NCBI GenBank assembly: GCA_015487335.1
Contig: WFPZ01000071.1
Span: forward strand, 1 to 9,949
DNA length: 9,949 nucleotides
Direction of reading: 5' to 3'
From: Paracoccaceae bacterium
GTDB taxonomy: Bacteria > Pseudomonadota > Alphaproteobacteria > Rhodobacterales > Rhodobacteraceae
Position numbers and translations under genes: made by a program. Of the stretch, positions 1-6,401 are shown piece by piece. Position 1 is the stretch's first letter; each line of letters begins with the position of its first letter. The notes under the pieces were generated by a model. The model did no database searches, had not been told where the DNA came from, and saw only the letters and a list, made by a program, of their open reading frames with translations.

Positions 1-1373
1 CCCAGGTAGCTGCCCGTTTGCACCTCGATGAGATACATCGGCAACTTGCCGGGGTTTTCCAGCCGGTGCTTCGTGCCCAGCGGGATGTAGACGGACTCGT
101 TTTCCGACACCAGCCGCACCTCCTCGCCCAGGGTGACGCGCGCGGTGCCGGCCACCACCACCCAGTGCTCGGAGCGGTGCAGATGCGATTGCAGGCTCAG
201 CGACGCGCCGGGCTTGACCATGATCCGCTTCACCTGGAAGCGGTCGCCGATGCACAGCGTCTCGTACCAGCCCCATGGGCGGTGAAAGCGCGGATAGTCG
301 TCGGCCTGCGGGGCCTCTTGCGCACGCAGCGTGGCAACCACGTCCTTCACCTGCTGAGAGGCCCCGAGATCGGCCACCAGAACCGCGTCGCGCATGGCCA
401 CCGCCACGGTGTTCTTCAGCCCCAGGCCGACCAGGCGGATGCCGCTGTCCTCCGAGCGCAACAGGGAATTTTCGCACCCCACGGCGGTCACCGGCCCTTC
501 GGTCACCACCCCGTCGCCCGAGCCGGCCAGCGAGGCATGCAGCGAAGCCCAGCTGCCCAGATCCGACCACCCGGCCTCAACCGGCACCACGCTGAGACCG
601 TCCGCCTTTTCCATCACCGCGTAGTCGATGGACTGTCCCTCGAGCGAAGCGTAGGCCTCAGGGTCGAGGCGCAGGAAGCCCAGGTCGGTGCGGGCCCCGT
701 CCAGTGCCGCGCGGCACGGCGCCAGCATGGCCGGGGCATGGGCCTCGAAGGCGGCGATGATGTCGGTCGGGCGGAACAGGAATATCCCGGCATTCCACAG
801 ATAGCGCCCCGAGGCCAGCATCCGCTGGGCCGTCGCCGCATCGGGCTTTTCGACGAAACGCACCAGGGGGCTGGCCACGCCGTTTCGTGGCCTCTCGGCA
901 AGTTCCAGATAGCCATAGGCGGTTTCGGGGCTCTGCGGCGCGATCCCGAAGGTCACCAGCCGCCCCGCCTTCGCCGCCTGCGCGCCGGCCTCGAGCGCCG
1001 CGACAAGGGCCTCGGGCCGGCGGATCAGGTGGTCGGAGGGGGCCACCAGCATCAGCGCGTCGGGCTCATCGGCCAGCATCAGCGCCGCGGTCAGGATGGC
1101 GGGGGCGGTGTCGCGGCCCACGGGCTCGAGCACATAGCGCCCGTCGGCGAGGCCGAGCGCCTCGGCCTGGTCGCGCGCCAGAAAGCGGAATTCGGCATTG
1201 GTCAGGACCAGCGGCGCGGCAAAGCCATTGCCCGAAAACCGGCGCAGCGTCTGCTGGAACAGGCTTTCACGGCCGATCAGGGGCGAAAACTGCTTGGGAT
1301 AGGCCTTGCGGGAGGTAGGCCACAGACGGGTCCCCGAGCCGCCACAGAGAATCACGGGATGAATTACGCTCAA
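1..1373 (-). CDS. manC: Mannose-1-phosphate guanylyltransferase / mannose-6-phosphate isomerase (C-terminus cut by window edge)
   Basis: Bifunctional enzyme that interconverts fructose-6-P and mannose-6-P and makes GDP-mannose from mannose-1-P and GTP, a cytoplasmic step for surface polysaccharide precursors. Seen: the nucleotidyltransferase signature GGSGTRLWP at residues 11-19, followed by SRKAYPKQF; the catalytic-loop motif FVEKP at 173-177; RPWGWYE near residue 365 opening the cupin-type isomerase domain; HLHRSEHW near 397-404 (metal-site histidines); and YIPLGTKHRLENPG close to the edge. About 457 codons are present against roughly 470-480 for the family, so only the last 15-20 residues lie outside. 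The frame is open throughout. The start is uncertain: TTG at 1373 places the signature at the usual distance and has a weak AGAGAAG upstream, while in-frame GTG codons at 1400 and farther upstream are alternatives. It is transcribed away from the operon on the right, and nothing links it functionally to it. The family call is firm; the start is not. Confidence 0.93.
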   Translation of the reverse strand, partial: MSVIHPVILCGGSGTRLWPTSRKAYPKQFSPLIGRESLFQQTLRRFSGNGFAAPLVLTNAEFRFLARDQAEALGLADGRYVLEPVGRDTAPAILTAALMLADEPDALMLVAPSDHLIRRPEALVAALEAGAQAAKAGRLVTFGIAPQSPETAYGYLELAERPRNGVASPLVRFVEKPDAATAQRMLASGRYLWNAGIFLFRPTDIIAAFEAHAPAMLAPCRAALDGARTDLGFLRLDPEAYASLEGQSIDYAVMEKADGLSVVPVEAGWSDLGSWASLHASLAGSGDGVVTEGPVTAVGCENSLLRSEDSGIRLVGLGLKNTVAVAMRDAVLVADLGASQQVKDVVATLRAQEAPQADDYPRFHRPWGWYETLCIGDRFQVKRIMVKPGASLSLQSHLHRSEHWVVVAGTARVTLGEEVRLVSENESVYIPLGTKHRLENPGKLPMYLIEVQTGSYL

Positions 1374-1502
1374 ATCACTTCTCTCGTCTTCTGCCAGCAC
1401 CGGCGCCTGTTGCACAACTTGCGGATGAAATGGAAATGGTCAACCGCTTCAGCACTACCTGCACCGCGGCCGGCGATCACGAACCTGCCCGGAAGACGAA
1501 GA
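1374..1502. other. Intergenic spacer between the regulator gene and manC
   Basis: These 129 bases separate the end of the minus-strand regulator from the manC start. On the minus strand a TTGACC (complement of 1438-1443) could be a -35 element for manC, but the hexamer 17 bases downstream (AAGTTG) is a poor -10 match, so no promoter is called. I found no stem-loop followed by a T-run that would end the regulator transcript, so read-through from the regulator into manC is possible. No coding frame here looks real. Confidence 0.4.
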
Positions 1503-2405
1503 TCATGTGAACTTGCGGAAGGTGCGGGTGCTCTCGAACAGTTTTTCCAGCTCGTGCATGCGGCTTTCGGTCTTGTCCCAGATCAGGTTCTGCACCCCGG
1601 CCACCACCGTTTCCACCAGCACCATGGTCACGGCCGAGGAATCCCATGCCGAGGGCACCTCGATGCGGCAGTGCAGCCGGTGGCGGGCCAGCTGGCTGAC
1701 CGGCGAACCCCACTGATCGGTGAACAGGACGATCTCGGCCCCCTTCGAATGGGCGATGGTGGCGATCCGCTTGAGGGCGGTTTCGTAGCGGCGGATGTCG
1801 AACACCACCAGCACGTCGCCCTCGCGGATGTCCAGCATCTTGTGCGGCCAGGTGTCGATGTCGCCGCGCAGGTTGATGACCTTCTCCCGGCTGACCTGGA
1901 GATGACGATACAGATAATCCGCCAGGGTGCGCGAGAACCGCCCCCCCACCAGGTAGATGCTGCGCCCGGTATCGGCCAGAAGCGCGCACAGGGCGTCGAA
2001 CTCCGCCGGATCGACGCGGGCCAGCGTCTGCCGGAGATTCTGCACCACCGCATCGGCGAAACTGTTGAGGATATGGGTGCCCGGGGCCTTGGCGCTCCAG
2101 GTGTCGTGCTTGATGATCGGGTTGGAGATCTGCTGCTGAAGCTCGTCGCGCAACGCCGCCTGAAACTGGGGAAAGCCCGAAAAGCCCAGTTTCTGCACCA
2201 GCCGGGCCACGGTGGGGGTGGAAACATTGGCGTTGCGCGCCACGGTGGTAATCACGTGCAGCCCCGAAACCGGATAGTTTTCCAGCAGCGAGTTGGCCAG
2301 CTGCCGCTCCGCCCGCGTGAGATCGTTGAACATGTCGTGAAGCTTTTCGCTTACGGTTTTTTCACCGTTTTCCACGGCGCCGTCCCCCTTGCCGACTCCA
2401 CTCAT
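1503..2405 (-). CDS. MurR/RpiR family transcriptional regulator with atypical SIS domain
   Basis: Cytoplasmic DNA-binding regulator, probably of the divergent operon that starts at 2522. Numbered from the ATG at 2405 it has 300 residues. The N-terminal RpiR-type HTH covers about residues 18-92: LTRAERQLANSLLENY, then the helix-turn-helix region VARNANVSTPTVARLVQKLG at 55-74. A SIS-like fold follows from about 145, with SIYLVGGRFSRTLADYL at 149-165 and GAEIVLFTDQWGSP at 222-235. Family SIS domains that bind sugar phosphates usually carry an S-x-S-G-x-T type loop after the second strand; here that place reads VVFDIRRYETA (200-210), so the effector may not be a phosphosugar. In-frame ATGs at 2423 and 2486 are alternatives. 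None has a convincing ribosome binding site, and 2405 was chosen because the homologous region begins just after it and a longer start would run into the control region. No hutC or puuR type regulator is present. Confidence 0.87.
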   Translation of the reverse strand: MSGVGKGDGAVENGEKTVSEKLHDMFNDLTRAERQLANSLLENYPVSGLHVITTVARNANVSTPTVARLVQKLGFSGFPQFQAALRDELQQQISNPIIKHDTWSAKAPGTHILNSFADAVVQNLRQTLARVDPAEFDALCALLADTGRSIYLVGGRFSRTLADYLYRHLQVSREKVINLRGDIDTWPHKMLDIREGDVLVVFDIRRYETALKRIATIAHSKGAEIVLFTDQWGSPVSQLARHRLHCRIEVPSAWDSSAVTMVLVETVVAGVQNLIWDKTESRMHELEKLFESTRTFRKFT

Positions 2406-2454
2406 CCGTAACACGGCCTTCATAAGGATATGCAAGGGTAGGGCAAAGCCGCAC

Positions 2455-2501
2455 CGCAAAAAAGAAAAATATTGACAGCCCCGCAAGGCCTGTACACCAT
2501 T
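2455..2501 (+). promoter_or_regulatory. Probable sigma-70 type promoter of the amidohydrolase-TRAP-ligase operon
   Basis: A perfect TTGACA hexamer lies at 2472-2477, directly preceded by an A-rich tract (about 2457-2471) that resembles an UP element. At 17-base spacing the -10 would be CACCAT (2495-2500), which keeps only the A2, A5 and T6 positions of TATAAT; TACACC at 2493 is an alternative with 15-base spacing. A weak -10 next to a strong -35 fits a promoter controlled by a regulator. The start would fall near 2507, leaving a leader of about 15 bases. Predicted by eye only. Confidence 0.5.
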
Positions 2502-2513
2502 TTACAAAACAGG
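2489..2513. promoter_or_regulatory. Candidate operator: imperfect inverted repeat over the predicted -10/start region
   Basis: CCTGT (2489-2493) and ACAGG (2509-2513) form 5-base inverted arms separated by 15 bases. A second, offset pair, TGTA (2491-2494) and TACA (2503-2506), lies within it. The position, over the predicted -10 and transcription start, would suit repression by the adjacent RpiR-type regulator. Short arms of this kind arise by chance, and the two pairs do not share a centre, so this is tentative. Confidence 0.3.
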
Positions 2514-2521
2514 GGGGCCAG

Positions 2522-3322
2522 ATGGGTGAAGCTTGCCGATTTCTCGACAGCGACGAAGGGGCGGCGTACGAGATCATCAACGCAGGCGGGCGCGCACCGG
2601 TTCTTCTGGTGTGCGAGCACGCCTCCAACCGCTTTCCCCGCAAGCTGAACGCCCTCGGCCTGAGCGAGGATCTGCAGAAATCGCATATCGCCTGGGATCC
2701 CGGCGCGCTCGGCGTGGCTTGCGCCCTTGCCCGCAGGCTGGATGCCCGCCTCGTGGCGGCGCGGTTTTCGCGGCTTGTCTATGATTGCAACCGCCCACCC
2801 GACGCACCCGACGCGATTGCCGAAACAGGCGAATTCGGCCCCGTGCCCGGCAATGCCGGCCTGTCGCGGGAAGAGCGGGCCGAACGGGCGCGCTGCCTCT
2901 ACGAGCCTTTCCAGCAGGCCGTGGCGGCAGAGCTGGACCGCCTGCGTGAGGCCGGGGCGGAGCCGGTGCTGGTTACCGTGCACAGCTTCACGCCGGTCTA
3001 CAGGGGGCGTGCGCGCGAGGTCCAGATCGGGGTTCTTCATGACGAGGATGCCCGCCTCGCAGACGAGCTGCTGCGCCTGCTGCCCGGGCGTTGCGATTTC
3101 AGGATCGGCCGCAACGATCCGTACGGCCCCGAGGACGGCGTCACCCACACCCTTCGCCGGCAGGCCCTGCCGGGGGGGATGCTGAACGTCATGCTCGAGA
3201 TCCGCAACGACCTGATCGCGGAACAGGACGCCCAGGAAGCCATGGCCGGCCTGCTGGCCGGCGCGCTGGCCGCCGCGCTGCCCGGCGTCCGCCTCCTGAA
3301 CCATCCGACAGAGGAAGCCTGA
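2522..3322 (+). CDS. N-formylglutamate amidohydrolase family protein; possible gamma-glutamyl-amide hydrolase
   Basis: A 266-residue soluble protein of the N-formylglutamate amidohydrolase (HutG-type) family, zinc-dependent amide hydrolases. Seen: CEHASNRFP at 31-39, WDPGA at 58-62, SRLVYDCNR at 83-91, VTVHSFTPVYRG at 151-162 and MLEIRNDLI at 224-232. These are the conserved blocks of the family, spread over a normal length, so the protein looks intact. A strong AGGGGG lies 4-5 bases before the ATG. It is the first gene of the operon, and its stop abuts the ATG of the TRAP small permease. Inference: the true family member in histidine degradation releases formate from N-formylglutamate, but no hut genes are here. 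Beside a gamma-glutamylating ligase and two dehydrogenases, it more likely cleaves an N-acyl or gamma-glutamyl amide at the end of the pathway. The exact substrate cannot be read from the sequence. Confidence 0.88.
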   Translation: MGEACRFLDSDEGAAYEIINAGGRAPVLLVCEHASNRFPRKLNALGLSEDLQKSHIAWDPGALGVACALARRLDARLVAARFSRLVYDCNRPPDAPDAIAETGEFGPVPGNAGLSREERAERARCLYEPFQQAVAAELDRLREAGAEPVLVTVHSFTPVYRGRAREVQIGVLHDEDARLADELLRLLPGRCDFRIGRNDPYGPEDGVTHTLRRQALPGGMLNVMLEIRNDLIAEQDAQEAMAGLLAGALAAALPGVRLLNHPTEEA

Positions 3323-3919
3323 ATGACCCGTTTCATGCGCGCATACGTGAAGTATGTCGAGGCCGTGAACTACGTGATGGGCCGCATCGCGATGTACATG
3401 CTGTTCGTGATGATGGGCATTCTCCTGTGGTCCTCCATCTCCAAGACCTTCTTCGTGCCCTCGATCTGGACGCTGGAGATGGCCCAGTTCGCACTGGTGG
3501 CCTATTACCTGATCGGGGGGCCCTACTCCATCCAGCTGGGCAGCAACGTGCGGATGGATCTCGTCTACGGCTCCTGGAGCGCGCGCACCAAGGCCTGGGT
3601 CGATGCCTTCTCGGTTTTCGCGCTGATGTTCTACCTGGGCGTCCTGCTTTACGGGGCGGTCTCGAGCACCGCCTATTCCCTGGGCTATTTCGGCAGCGAG
3701 CCTTTCGGCTTCTTCTGGGATCTGATCAAGGCCTTCTTCGCCGACGGCGCCGCCGGCGTGAGGGAAAAGATCGGCTTTCTGGAGCGAAGCTATTCAAGCT
3801 GGCAGCCCTACATGGCGCCGATCAAGATCGTCATGACCCTCGGCATCTTCCTGATGCTGCTGCAGGCGATCGCGGAATTCTTCAAGGACATCGAGCGCAT
3901 CCGCGGGGGGGAAGAGTGA
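3323..3919 (+). CDS. dctQ: TRAP transporter small permease subunit (DctQ type)
   Basis: Small membrane subunit of a tripartite ATP-independent periplasmic transporter; it pairs with the large permease encoded next. Four membrane segments are visible at about residues 20-42, 53-71, 95-117 and 164-187. NVRMDL at 75-80 matches the family motif usually read as HVRxD (His replaced by Asn here), and ERSYSSWQPYMAP at 154-166 matches the conserved stretch before the last helix. At 198 residues it is longer than many DctQ proteins (about 160-180), because a roughly 25-residue, partly amphipathic segment (FFWDLIKAFFADG onward, 130-152) sits between helices 3 and 4. The ATG follows the previous stop directly (TGAATG) and has GAGGAAG six bases upstream. 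The stop shares one base with the next start (TGATG at 3917-3921), a typical translational-coupling junction. Confidence 0.93.
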   Translation: MTRFMRAYVKYVEAVNYVMGRIAMYMLFVMMGILLWSSISKTFFVPSIWTLEMAQFALVAYYLIGGPYSIQLGSNVRMDLVYGSWSARTKAWVDAFSVFALMFYLGVLLYGAVSSTAYSLGYFGSEPFGFFWDLIKAFFADGAAGVREKIGFLERSYSSWQPYMAPIKIVMTLGIFLMLLQAIAEFFKDIERIRGGEE

Positions 3920-5241
3920 TGTCCTACGAGATGATCGCCCTGACCATGTTCGCCTCGATGATGCTGATGCTCATGACGGGGCAGCGGGTGTTCGCCGCGA
4001 TCGGCTTCGTGGCCGTGGTGGCCGCCCTGGCCCTGTGGGGGACGGGGGGCTCGGAGATCGCCTTCTCGGCGGCAATGAAGCTGATGAAATGGTATCCGCT
4101 GCTGACCCTGCCGATGTTCATCTTCATGGGCTACGTGCTGAGCGAAAGCCGCATCGCCGACGACCTCTACAAGATGTTCCACGTCTGGATGGGGCCGGTG
4201 CCGGGGGGGCTGGCGATCGGGACGATCGGGCTGATGGTGCTGATCTCGGCGATGAACGGGCTTTCGGTGGCCGGCATGGCCATCGGCGCCACCATCGCCC
4301 TGCCCGAGCTGCTCAAGCGCGGCTACGACAAGAAGATGATCACCGGGGTGATCCAGGCCGGCAGTTCGCTGGGAATCCTGGTGCCGCCCTCGGTGGTGCT
4401 GGTGCTCTATGCCATGATCGCCCGCCAGCCGGTGGGGCGGCTGTGGCTGGCCGGCGTGGTGCCGGGGCTGATGATGGCCGGCCTGTTCATCCTCTACATC
4501 TTCATCCGCTGCCGGATAAACCCCGCGCTGGGGCCGGTGCTCGCAGCCGAGGAGCGCCGGGTGCCGATGAGCGAAAAGCTGCGCCTGCTGCGCGCCGGGC
4601 TGCTGCCGCTGGTGATCTTCGCCTCGATGATGGTTCCCTTCGTCAACGGCTGGACCTCGCTGGTGGAGAGCTCGGCCATCGGGGCGCTCACCGCCTTCGC
4701 CGCGGCGGTGATCAAGGGGCGCATGACCCGCGAGGTGTTCGAGGTCTCGGTCCGCCAGACCCTGGCCGTGACCTGCATGTTCATGTGGATCATCCTCGCC
4801 GCCATGGGCTTTGGCGCGGTCTTCGACGGGCTGGGGGCGGTGCGCGCCATCGACACCCTGTTCACCGAGCGCCTCGGCCTCGAGCCCTGGATGATCCTGG
4901 TGCTGATGCAGCTTTCCTTCCTCTTGATGGGCACCTTCCTGGACGACACCGCGATGCTGGTCATCGTGGCGCCGCTCTACGTGCCGCTGGTCGCGACGCT
5001 CGGCTACGATCTGATCTGGTACGGCGTTCTCTACACGATCACCACGCAGATCGCCTACATGACGCCGCCGTTCGGCTACAACCTGTTCCTGATGCGGGCC
5101 ATGGCCCCGCCCGAGATCACCCTGCGCGACATCTACGGCTCGATCCTGCCGTTCGTCCTGGTGATGATCCTGGCGCTGACGATCATCATGATCTTCCCGG
5201 AGATCGCGCTCTGGCTGCCGAATTACGTGTATGGAAGCTGA
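3919..5241 (+). CDS. dctM: TRAP transporter large permease subunit (DctM type)
   Basis: A 440-residue polytopic inner-membrane protein that forms the sodium-coupled transport channel of the TRAP system. Seen: a membrane segment at the N-terminus (about 5-40); QAGSSLGILVPPS at 146-158, the family's signature loop; VESSAIGA at 249-256 (usual form TEAAAxG); LDDTAMLVIVAPLYVPL at 341-357; and MTPPFGYNLFLM at 381-392 near the last helices. The length is normal for the family, and no break was seen. The start at 3919 overlaps the dctQ stop by one base and gives MSYEMIALTMF; longer in-frame readings would begin inside the preceding genes and were rejected. It is followed by a 75-base spacer before the binding-protein gene. 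The order dctQ-dctM-dctP differs from the P-Q-M order seen in many TRAP operons but is well known. Confidence 0.95.
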   Translation: MSYEMIALTMFASMMLMLMTGQRVFAAIGFVAVVAALALWGTGGSEIAFSAAMKLMKWYPLLTLPMFIFMGYVLSESRIADDLYKMFHVWMGPVPGGLAIGTIGLMVLISAMNGLSVAGMAIGATIALPELLKRGYDKKMITGVIQAGSSLGILVPPSVVLVLYAMIARQPVGRLWLAGVVPGLMMAGLFILYIFIRCRINPALGPVLAAEERRVPMSEKLRLLRAGLLPLVIFASMMVPFVNGWTSLVESSAIGALTAFAAAVIKGRMTREVFEVSVRQTLAVTCMFMWIILAAMGFGAVFDGLGAVRAIDTLFTERLGLEPWMILVLMQLSFLLMGTFLDDTAMLVIVAPLYVPLVATLGYDLIWYGVLYTITTQIAYMTPPFGYNLFLMRAMAPPEITLRDIYGSILPFVLVMILALTIIMIFPEIALWLPNYVYGS

Positions 5242-5316
5242 CAACCAAGAACTCCGAAGGGAGCATGAAAGGAGGGCAAGAAAACCCGAAACCGACCACC
5301 AACCAGGAGAAGGACC
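5242..5316 (+). other. A-rich spacer before the binding-protein gene, with an extra Shine-Dalgarno-like run
   Basis: This 75-base spacer carries AGGAGAAGGA at 5305-5314, the probable ribosome binding site of the binding-protein gene. It also carries AAAGGAGGG at 5268-5276, a near-perfect anti-16S match with no start codon at a usable distance downstream. An ATG at 5265 has GAAGGGAG before it but opens an out-of-frame reading across the next gene with no family resemblance. No clear promoter was seen. Confidence 0.45.
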
Positions 5317-6345
5317 ATGACCACAAGACGCAAGTTCCTGACCGCCGCCGCCGCGGCACCGACCGCGCTTGCCGCCCCGGCGATCGCGCAATCCAAGATC
5401 CGCTGGCGGATGCAGACCTACGCAGGCCCGGCGCTGGCCGAACACGTGATCAAGCCCGCCATCGACAGCTTCAACAAGATCGCCGGCGACGAGATGGAGA
5501 TCGAGCTCTACTTCGCCGACCAGCTGGTGCCCACGGGCGAGCTGTTCCGCGCCATGCAGCGCGGCACCATCGACGCGGTGCAATCCGACGACGACTCGAT
5601 GGCCTCGCCCACCGAGGTGACGGTGTTCGGCGGCTACTTCCCCTTCGCGCTGCGCTATTCGCTGGACGTGCCGGTGCTGTTCAACCAGTACGGGCTGGAT
5701 CAGATCTGGAAGGAAGAATACGCCAAGGTCGGCGTGCAGCACATCTCGGCCGGCGCCTGGGATCCGTGCCACTTCGCCACCAAGGAGCCGATCACCTCGC
5801 TGGACGACCTCAAGGGCAAGCGGGTGTTCACCTTCCCCACCGCGGGGCGCTTCCTGTCGCGCTTCGGCGTGGTGCCGGTGACGCTGCCGTGGGAGGACGT
5901 GGAAGTCGCCCTGCAGACGGGCGAGCTTGACGGCATTGCCTGGTCGGGGATCACCGAGGACTACACCGTGGGCTGGGCCGATGTGACCAACTACTTCCTG
6001 ACCAACAACATCTCGGGCGCCTGGATCGGCCACTTCTTCGCCAACCAGGAGCGCTGGAACGAGCTGCCCGAACATCTCAAGGAGCTGCTCAGGATGGTCA
6101 CCGACAGCTCGCACTACTATCGCCAGTGGTGGTACTGGGGCGGCGAGGCCGCCTTGCGGGTCAACGGCGACAAGCTGAAGCTGACCACCATCCCCGACGA
6201 GGAATGGGCCCAGGTCGAGGCCGCGGCACGCGATTTCTGGGACGAGATCGCGGCCCAGTCCGAGACCAAGGCCAGGGTCGTGTCCATCATCAAGGAATAC
6301 AACGACGTGATGGAAAAGGCCGGCCGGCCCTACCGTTACAACTGA
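5317..6345 (+). CDS. TRAP transporter solute-binding protein (DctP-like), Tat-exported
   Basis: Periplasmic receptor that delivers the solute to the DctQ/DctM permease. The 342-residue product starts MTTRRKFLTAAAAAPTALAA, a twin-arginine signal with a probable cut after AIAQ (residue 25), as in many TRAP receptors. The mature part shows the family layout: IELYFADQLVPTGELFRAMQ (62-81), TSLDDLKGKRVFTF (160-173), LPWEDVEVALQTGELDGIAW (190-209) and a long C-terminal helical region. By eye, LKGKRVFTFP aligns with the usual LKGLKIRVP block, which places Phe171 where most members have the arginine that holds a substrate carboxylate; R169 and R178 are nearby. The pocket region is rich in Trp and Tyr (YYRQWWYWGG, 267-276). 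The ligand is therefore uncertain and may not be a simple carboxylate. The start is supported by AGGAGAAGGA just upstream and by the signal peptide. Confidence 0.93.
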   Translation: MTTRRKFLTAAAAAPTALAAPAIAQSKIRWRMQTYAGPALAEHVIKPAIDSFNKIAGDEMEIELYFADQLVPTGELFRAMQRGTIDAVQSDDDSMASPTEVTVFGGYFPFALRYSLDVPVLFNQYGLDQIWKEEYAKVGVQHISAGAWDPCHFATKEPITSLDDLKGKRVFTFPTAGRFLSRFGVVPVTLPWEDVEVALQTGELDGIAWSGITEDYTVGWADVTNYFLTNNISGAWIGHFFANQERWNELPEHLKELLRMVTDSSHYYRQWWYWGGEAALRVNGDKLKLTTIPDEEWAQVEAAARDFWDEIAAQSETKARVVSIIKEYNDVMEKAGRPYRYN

Positions 6346-6353
6346 GAAACCTT

Positions 6354-6378
6354 CCGGGGGCGCCGCACGCGCCCCCGG
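6354..6378 (+). terminator. Intercistronic 10-bp GC stem-loop after the binding-protein gene
   Basis: CCGGGGGCGC (6354-6363) and GCGCCCCCGG (6369-6378) pair perfectly around the 5-base loop CGCAC. It starts 8 bases after the stop of the binding-protein gene. No T-run follows (the next bases are CCCCATGACC), so it is not a standard Rho-independent terminator. More likely it blocks 3' exonucleases or attenuates transcription partly, so that the periplasmic receptor is made in excess over the downstream enzymes. The stem is seen; the function is inferred. Confidence 0.6.
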
Positions 6379-6401
6379 CCCCATGACCACGAGGAGAAGA
6401 G

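Noticed and set aside
18..2411. A 797-codon plus-strand open frame across manC and the regulator
   Set aside because: It is antisense to two genes with clear family motifs, and its His/Arg/Gln-rich composition is typical of a shadow frame in GC-rich DNA.
2522..3322. Assignment as HutG of a histidine degradation operon
   Set aside because: No hutU, hutH, hutI or hutC-like gene is present; only the family name is supported.
3091..3918. N-terminal extension of the large TRAP permease in the same frame
   Set aside because: It overlaps the amidohydrolase and small permease genes completely; the internal ATG at 3919 gives the normal DctM beginning and length.
5265..5930. A possible small gene beginning at the ATG at 5265, with an upstream GAAGGGAG
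   Set aside because: It runs out of frame through the binding-protein gene and gives an Arg-rich sequence without family resemblance.
6354..6378. Rho-independent terminator ending the operon after the receptor gene
   Set aside because: No T-run follows the stem, and the next gene starts 24 bases later in the same direction with a good ribosome binding site; listed as an intercistronic stem-loop instead.
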